Source: Deltaproteobacteria bacterium (GTDB lineage Bacteria; Desulfobacterota; Desulfarculia; Adiutricales; Adiutricaceae). From it: DNA of 5,211 bases. The position numbers were made by a program, and so were the translations under genes. Of the stretch, positions 4,647 through 5,211 are shown piece by piece; the first letter of the stretch is position 1; each line of letters begins with the position of its first letter. The notes under the pieces were generated by a model. That model searched no databases, was not told the DNA's origin, and saw nothing but the letters and a program-made list of their open reading frames with translations. The stretch spans positions 1 to 5,211 of the forward strand of contig JAITJT010000079.1 of NCBI GenBank assembly GCA_031278795.1, read 5' to 3'.

Positions 4647-5211
4647 AGGGACCCATCATAAAGTTCTGCGGCATAAGGTGCCAAAGGGATGCGGACAAGG
4701 CAGCGTCCCTGGGTATAAGTCTCATGGGTTTTATCTTTCACCCGGAGAGTCCTCGCTACATTAGCCCCCAGGATGCCCAAAAGATAAACGCGGGTGTTTC
4801 TAAAAAGGTGGGGGTATTTGTTAAGGAAAGAGGAAACGATTTAAAAGAGAAGATGGATATATCCGGCGTCCATCTCGCCCAGTTCCACGGGGATCAAGAT
4901 GAAAACGATGCTCTGCTTTTGGGTAAAGAGAGGGTAATCAGGGTTCTCTGGCCCGAGCGCTATGAAAATGCCGCGGACTTATTAGAGGATATGGACAAAT
5001 GGGCATCTCTTTCCAAGTATATACTTCTGGATTCTGGAAAGTCCGGAGGTGGTCACGGAAGGGTAATGATGCTGGAGGGCTCTAATTTTTATAGATTGGC
5101 TAAAAATCCTTATATACTAGCGGGTGGGCTAAATAAGGAAAACATATCAGGCCTCTGGCCTAGCCAAGACCAAATGCTTTTGGGATTCGACTTTAACTCC
5201 GGGGTGGAGAG
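4640..5211 (+). CDS. trpF: Phosphoribosylanthranilate isomerase (TrpF), partial at the right edge
   Basis: TrpF catalyses the Amadori rearrangement of phosphoribosylanthranilate, the step between TrpD and TrpC. About 190 residues are present and the frame is open to the edge. The usual length is about 200-210, so only a short C-terminal piece is missing. Motifs seen: IKFCGIR (7-13) with catalytic C10, FHPESPRYISP (33-43) with R39, VGVFVKE (57-63), QFHGD (81-85), LLDSGKSGGGHG (129-140) with likely catalytic D131, AGGL (161-164) and DFNSGVE (184-190), a variant of the family DxSSGVE phosphate site. The start is TTG 4640, 8 nt after AGAGGAG (4625-4631). It overlaps the trpC stop by 7 nt, typical of translational coupling. 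No ATG lies near this position, and the first in-frame ATG (codon 29) would lose the catalytic Cys. The protein is separate from TrpC, unlike the fused enzyme of E. coli. Confidence 0.93.
   Translation, partial: MLEGPIIKFCGIRCQRDADKAASLGISLMGFIFHPESPRYISPQDAQKINAGVSKKVGVFVKERGNDLKEKMDISGVHLAQFHGDQDENDALLLGKERVIRVLWPERYENAADLLEDMDKWASLSKYILLDSGKSGGGHGRVMMLEGSNFYRLAKNPYILAGGLNKENISGLWPSQDQMLLGFDFNSGVE

Overview
The window carries the front part of a bacterial tryptophan biosynthesis operon on the + strand: an attenuator leader with a Trp-codon leader peptide, then trpE, a fused trpGD, trpC and the first ~190 codons of trpF, which runs off the right edge. Any trpB and trpA would lie beyond position 5211. 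The genes are clearly GC-richer than the spacers, which are strongly AT-rich. AGG, ATA, CTC and GAG codons are common, and GTG and TTG starts are used alongside ATG. The leader-peptide attenuator, the trpE-trpGD-trpC-trpF order and a two-domain TrpGD point to a bacterium, not an archaeon. The lineage cannot be fixed from this sequence. An anaerobic or thermophilic group such as Desulfobacterota, Synergistota or Thermotogota is a guess only.

Region by region: 1-75 holds a strong intrinsic terminator that closes an upstream transcription unit. 76-303 has no convincing gene but contains several inverted repeats, one a weak terminator-like hairpin at 211-235. 304-411 encodes a 35-residue leader peptide with three consecutive Trp codons. 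It is followed by a two-part antiterminator (381-445) that is mutually exclusive with a rho-independent terminator (440-470). 471-664 is a very AT-rich spacer with degenerate 20-bp direct repeats. 665-2065 is trpE, 2069-3682 trpGD, 3683-3863 an AT-rich spacer with a 13-bp hairpin, 3864-4646 trpC, and 4640 to the end trpF.

How it works together: TrpE uses ammonia released by the TrpG domain to turn chorismate into anthranilate. The TrpD domain of the same fused protein adds phosphoribose, TrpF isomerises the product, and TrpC closes the indole ring to give indole-3-glycerol phosphate. Transcription appears to be controlled by ribosome stalling at the leader Trp codons. Enzyme activity is probably also controlled by Trp binding to TrpE, which keeps the LLES motif. 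The points most worth checking are the architecture of the attenuator, the alanine that replaces a normally conserved catalytic-site glutamate in TrpC, the perfect GC hairpin in the TrpG-TrpD linker, and the two structured AT-rich spacers.
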